Source: JALYUM01 sp036688685 (GTDB taxonomy: Bacteria > Pseudomonadota > Gammaproteobacteria > Burkholderiales > Burkholderiaceae_D). Taken from it: a stretch of 43,796 nt of DNA. The first letter of the stretch is position 1; every line of letters begins with the position of its first letter. Location of the stretch: contig NZ_JAQQPS010000035.1 of NCBI RefSeq assembly GCF_036688685.1, forward strand, positions 1 through 43,796, in the 5' to 3' direction. Position numbers and translations under genes: made by a program. Below the pieces are notes generated by a model that made no database searches, was not told the origin of the DNA, and saw nothing but the letters and a program-made list of their open reading frames with translations. Shown one piece after another: positions 33,901-39,900 of the stretch.

Positions 33901-36900
33901 TTTCTGGCCGGCACTGCCGTCGATACGGTAGGCGCTGGCCATGCGGCCTTCGGCCACGTCCGGTGTCACGGTGCCGCCGACGGCCAGCGCCGGCAAGGCG
34001 GCGGCGCTGGTGATGCCCAGCCGGTACTGGCCGGGCGATGCCCGGGTCGGCACCAGGCGCAAGGCGTAGGTGCCGGCATCGAGGTGGACCAGGCGGCGCT
34101 CGCCTGCGTAGTTCAGGCTGCCGGTCGTGAAGATGGTCGACTCGATGTCGGTGCGCACCAGCGAGCCGGTGTAGTCGCCACCCTGGGCGTCGATCCAGAC
34201 CCAGTCAGCCTGCGCCAGCGTGAACTGGTACGCCTGGCGGTCGGCGGGCAGGTTCAGCGAGCCGGTGACGGGAATGCCCAATGTGATGTCCTGGAACTGG
34301 TCGCGGACCTGGGACAGGGTAAATGCCATGCTGCCGGTGAGCAGCTGGCCGTTGCTGGCCGAGACGCCGGTCAGCTGGACGATGTATTCGCCACTGGCGT
34401 CCGGCGTGATGGAGAAGCCGGAACCGCCCGCATAGCCGCTGATCGAGGTACTGCCAGCCTCCTCGCCCTGGGCATTCCAGGCGCGGTAGACCATGGTGTC
34501 GTAGTAGCCGATGCTGGCGGGCGCGAGCCAGTAGGTCTTGCCCGCTTCCAGGTTCAGCTTGAGGGTACCGCCACCCTGCGCCCAGTCCACGCTGGCGCTG
34601 GTGGTGCCGTCGGCCGGCAGGGCCGGGCTGGCTGCGCTGTCAACCAGCGTCGTCGTGAACGTGAACGGTACGGCCGTGGTCAACGAGTAGTAATAGTTGG
34701 CGCGCAGCGTGTACTGCCCGGCGCCCAGCGAATAGGTCGACTTGCCAGTGCTGCTCCAGGTCGGACTGACGGTGTTGCCATAGGCGTCGAGAAGCGCGTA
34801 ATTGCTGCTGCCGGAGGCGATCGTCTCAGCCAGCGCCAGCTGGGCCGGGGCGCCGAGCGTGAAAGTGTAGTCGAGCGTGCTGGCCGGCCCGTAACTGCCG
34901 TGGTTGATGCCGCCCAGGACCAGTGGCGTAGGCGCGCTTGATCCCTGGGTCACTTCGAAGCGCACCGCGCCGCTGTCGCCGCGTGCCACCGCCAGCAGGT
35001 AGTGCCCGCTGCTGGTCACCGGCAAGCGGTTGTAGTACGCATACGCGGTGTTGCCGGAAGCGACGACATCGCCACCGGCATCGTACAGCCGCCAGTACCC
35101 GGCGCTGGAGCCTTCCAGCGCGTGGAAATCGATGGCGGCGCCGGCGTCGAGGCTGATATCGAACAGCGCGTACGCTTCGTCGTCGGCCAGGTCGATGGCC
35201 ACCGGGGCGTTGGTCGCCAGCGCTCGCGCATGGGCCGCGTCGACCAGCATGAAGGCGGCGTCGCCGCTGCCGCCTGTCAGCGTCATCTGGTAATGCCCTG
35301 CCACCAGCCAGGTCACCGGCATGCGCCAGTCCCACGACCCCAGCCACAGCGAATTCTCGGCGCCGCGCGGACCGCTCAGGCTGGCGCTGCGCCAGTCCCC
35401 GCGTTCCCAGTTCAGCGCGATCCAGCCATCCTGCGCCAGGTCGAAGCTGAAATCGAGCTGGCCGTCACCGCTGGCGCTGACGGCCTGGCCCACCGTGATG
35501 GGCGTGCTGTCGGCTGGCGCGGCCGGGTCGGCCGGGGTACGCACGATATCGAGCGTGGCGCCGGCGTCGCCATTCGACGTGCGCGTAACGCGCAGGTACA
35601 GCGCACCGCTGGCGCCCTGCTGGTACAGGGTATCCTGCGGGTAGTAGCCAGAGCCGACGCGTCGCCCGTAGGCGTCGAAGGCCGTGATTTCGTACTGCCA
35701 GGGCGCGCTCATGGTGTAGGCGAAGGCGTCGCCCGGCGCCGCGTCGAGCGCGAACAGGGCCGATTCGCCAACGGCCAGTGCGCCGATCGCCACGGGCGTG
35801 CCCGGCTCGAACGCCATGGCCGTGGCGGTGCCGGTGGCGCGCAGTTCGAATGCACCGCCCTGGTAGCCCCAGGCCGACACCACCAGGCGGTAGTCGCCCG
35901 CCGTCAGGTAGGCGCTGACGCCGTTCGTTCCGGTGGAATAGCTCAGATCGCGCGTGCCCACCACGGTGCCGGTCGGCCCGATGAGTTCCCACTGGCCGCC
36001 GTCGAACGACGCGGGCGCATCGAAGAACCAGGTCCCGGCGCTGGCAACGTGGAAGGTGGTGGTCAGCTGCTGGTCGCGCGACACCAGCGCGCCGGTGAAC
36101 GCGGTCGCGACGTCCAGCGCAATGGTGCCGGCGTCGGCCGTGGCGTCGACCCAGGTGTCGATGGACAGTGTGGCCGCCAGGGGACCGGTGTTGCCCAGGC
36201 TGCCGCCGACGAAAATATAATAATCGCCGGCGGCCGGCAGCACGAAATCCTGCAGCTTGCCGTCGCGGATGTTGTCGGCATAGTCGAGCACGCCGCCGGC
36301 CGGATTGCTGACCTGGATGTGCACGGTCTGGCCCGGCGTCGTTATCGCGGTACGCAGGACCAGGTTGGTCGCGCCGTCGACATGCAGCTTGTAGACCTGG
36401 TCTTCGCGCCCGGTTGGCGCATCGATCGAGACGGTCTGGCCGAGCGCCAGGTCGGCCACGGCCGCACGTGCCACGAACAGCATGCGGAAATCGAGCGCGG
36501 CAGCTTGCCGGCCGACGGCCTCGACGGCCAGTCGATAGCGCCCCGGGCCGACTGCCAGCATGCTGCGCGCCGCATCGTCGCCATTCGTGTCCGCCTGCCC
36601 CAGCCGGGTCCCGTTCGGGGTTGTCAAGGTCCAGCGCAGCGCGTCGTTGGCGCTGCTGAGCTGGTCCCAGCGCAGCCAGCCGGCCTCGGTCACATCGATA
36701 TCGTAGTAGCTGATCGCACCCGGTGTCGCGGTGTTCGCCTGGGTGGCGATGCCCGCCACCAGTGCCTGGGACAGCGGCGTGCTGCGGTACAGCGTGAAAT
36801 TGTAGGCCAGCGCTTCGTTGGCGCCGGCCGTTCCTTCGATGCTGACCCAGTAGGTGCCGCTGCGCTCGGCCGTCACCACGCCGCTGTCGCTGAAACTGTA

Positions 36901-39900
36901 GGGTGCGCTGACCACGCGCCCGTCCGGGCCGAAGATGGTGTAGTGCAGGCCATAATTGCCCGCATTCGCCTGCAGGAACAGGCGATCGCCCGCCTGTACG
37001 TTGACCTGGTACAGCGCCGACTGCGTGGCCGACTGCAGCGTGCCGCTGGCGGCGTAATTGGGCACGATGACCTGGGCCGACGCTTCACCCAGCAGGCGGA
37101 ATTTATAGTTGCCGGTGCGGTCGCCCAGACCATCGACGGTGAGGCGGTAGGTACCCGCGCCCAGTTCCAGGAAGCGGTCGCCGGTCGCGGTCAGGTCGCG
37201 GCTGGCAAACACCGTGCTGGCGCCGTTGGTCAGGGTCCACTGCATTGCCTCGCCCTGCACGCCGTCGAAGAACAGGCGCGATTGTTCGGTGAGGGTAAAT
37301 TCATAGGCGTCGCGCTCGCCCGGCTGCGAGATCGCGCCGGCGATCACGTGCGCACCGGGCACCACGTTCTCGGGGTAGCCCAGCAGCGTCGACGTGGCAA
37401 TGCGCGTGCCCGCGCCGTCGTACTGGTACATGGTTCGCACGTCGTCGTCGGACTGCCGGCCGGCGCTCAGTTGGGCCAGCGTACCGCTTGCGCGCAGTGC
37501 CGGCTCGACGACCGTCGTGTAGGCACGTTCTTCGGTCAGGTTGCCGGCGCCATCGTGCAGATACTGCACCAGCATGCCGGTCGCGGCCAGGGTTGCGGCC
37601 AGCAGGCCGTCGGCGTCATACAAATTGCGCACCAGCTGGTCGCCCGGCGCAGCCGGCACGTAGACCATGGACGGCGTCAGGATGGACGCCAGGCCGGCAG
37701 TGTCCAGCGCGGTCGCATAGCTGGTGACGCCAGTCACCTGGCCGGCGCCGTTATAGGCGGTCGCAGTGACGTGGCCGGCGTTATCGATCTGGTGCACCGG
37801 GCGCCCCTGGGTATCCCACGTGGTCCACGTCTGCACGTCGCCCGACTGCGCTTGCGGGCGCAGCGTTTCCACGTCGAGCGGCAACGGCGCGCCGGTGCCA
37901 TCGACGAGCTGCGCAGTATCGACCAGTTCGGCATACGTCACCGACCAGGTGCGGTTGCCGTTGGCGTCGTAGGCATAGGCATGCATCCGCCCCGCCGCAT
38001 CGATGTCGGCGGCCTTGTTGCCGGCCGCGTCGTAGTAGGTCCAGGTGCGCGCACCCGACGGCGTTTCGCGCATCGTTTCGCGCCCCAGGGCGTCGTAGAC
38101 ATAGGCGGTGGTGCCCAAGCCCTGCTGCGTCAGCGCCACCAGGCGGCCGGCATTGTCATACGCGCTGACCGTGCTGTCGCCGTGTGCGTCGGTGACCACG
38201 GTGCGGTTGCCGGCATCGTCGTACAGCGTGACCGACGTGGCGACGCCGCCGACGGACACGCCCAGTACGCGCCCCAGGCCATCGTAGGCATAGGTGGTCG
38301 GGGTGCCGTTTGCGCCGTCAATTTTGTTGAGCAGGCGGCCGCCCTGGTCGTACACGTAGCGGGTCTCGACGGCGCTGCCGGCCACGCCGGTCGATTGCAG
38401 ATCGGTCTGCACTTGCGCGTACTTCAGCACGCGCGTGAGCTGGCCGTGCGCATCGTAAAACATGTCGGTGCGTTCGACGTCCTGCCGGGTCGGCCCGGCC
38501 ATGCTGGCGCCAGGCGTGGCGGCCAGCACCAGGGCGGCGATCTCGGCCACATCCATGTACTGGTTGAGCTGACCAGCGTCGAGTACCTGTTTGTCGTACG
38601 CGAGGGTCGTGACGAGCTGGCCATGGCCGTCGTAGCGGTATTCGGTGACCCGCCCTTCCGGACTGACGCGGTAGCGCAGCTCGCCGTGCATGGCGGCGCC
38701 GGCTGGCGATGGCGCGTAGTAGTACAAGGTGGTCGCGCTGGTGCTGCCATCGTCGGTGCGCTCGGCCAGCAGTTCGCCACGCTCGCTGTACGTCCAGTTG
38801 GTCGACTTGCCGTCGGCCGTCGACCGGTACACCAGGTGCCCGACAGCGTCGTAGCTCATCTGGGTGGCGACGCCGTTGCGGTCCGACACCGTACTGACCT
38901 GGCCGTTCCACCCGTAGTCGATCTGCACCGGCTGCGCGCCGCCTGGCGCACTGATGCTTGCAAGCTGGCCATTGCCGTTATAGCCAAGGCGGGTTACCCG
39001 GCCAAGCGCATCGGTATAAGTCGTTTCGCCGCTGTTCGCATCGTACTGGAACAGCTGGCCCGGGCGCGCCGCATCGCCGTTGGCGGCCGCGGCCACGCCC
39101 AGGCTGAAGGTAGCGCTGACTTCTGCGCCGGCGCCGTCGATGGCGGTAATGCGGATGTCCACGCTGCCCACGTCGCCCTGCAGCGGCACGCCGCTGAAGG
39201 TGCCTGTGGTGGCATCAAATACCAGCCAGGCTGGCAATGGCGCACCGTCGGCCAGGGAGGCGGTGTAGCGCAGCGTGTCGTCGACGTCCGCGTCGGCAAT
39301 CAAGCCGGCCGGCAGGACAAACGCGAACGGTGCGCCCTGCGACGCCTGCTGGGGTGGCAGCGCCGCGACGACGACTGGCGCGCTGTTGTTTGCGGCAACG
39401 TCGAGCCAGCCTGTGGTGGACGATTTCAGGCCGTCCACGCTGCGCGCGACGATGTCGATCTGCACCCAGCCATGAATACCTGCGACCAGAACGCCGGACA
39501 ATGTGCGGGTCGCGGCGTCGAAGTGCCACGACTGCATGCTGGTCGGATCGTACGGCGATGCTTCATACGAGACCGGCGTGCCGCTGGCGACAAGGAACAG
39601 TTCCTCCGGCAGCGTCAAGGTAAACGCGGCGCCGCCGACGGCCGCCTGGTTCGCCAGTGGACTGTTCAGAAGGGGGACGTCGCTGACATCGAAGCTCTCG
39701 GCGCCGCTGCTGCCATCGGCGTGCGTCCAGCTGACAGCGGTGCGATTACCGTCGGCGTCGAAGTCGGTGCTGGTCAGGTTGCCATGGCCATCATCCTCGG
39801 ACACGGTATAGCTGCCGTCGGTCGGGCTGGTACGGGTGGTGGTACTGGAACCGTCGGCATGCCAGCTGGTGCTGACCCGTGGCAGGCCGGGCAGGTCCAA

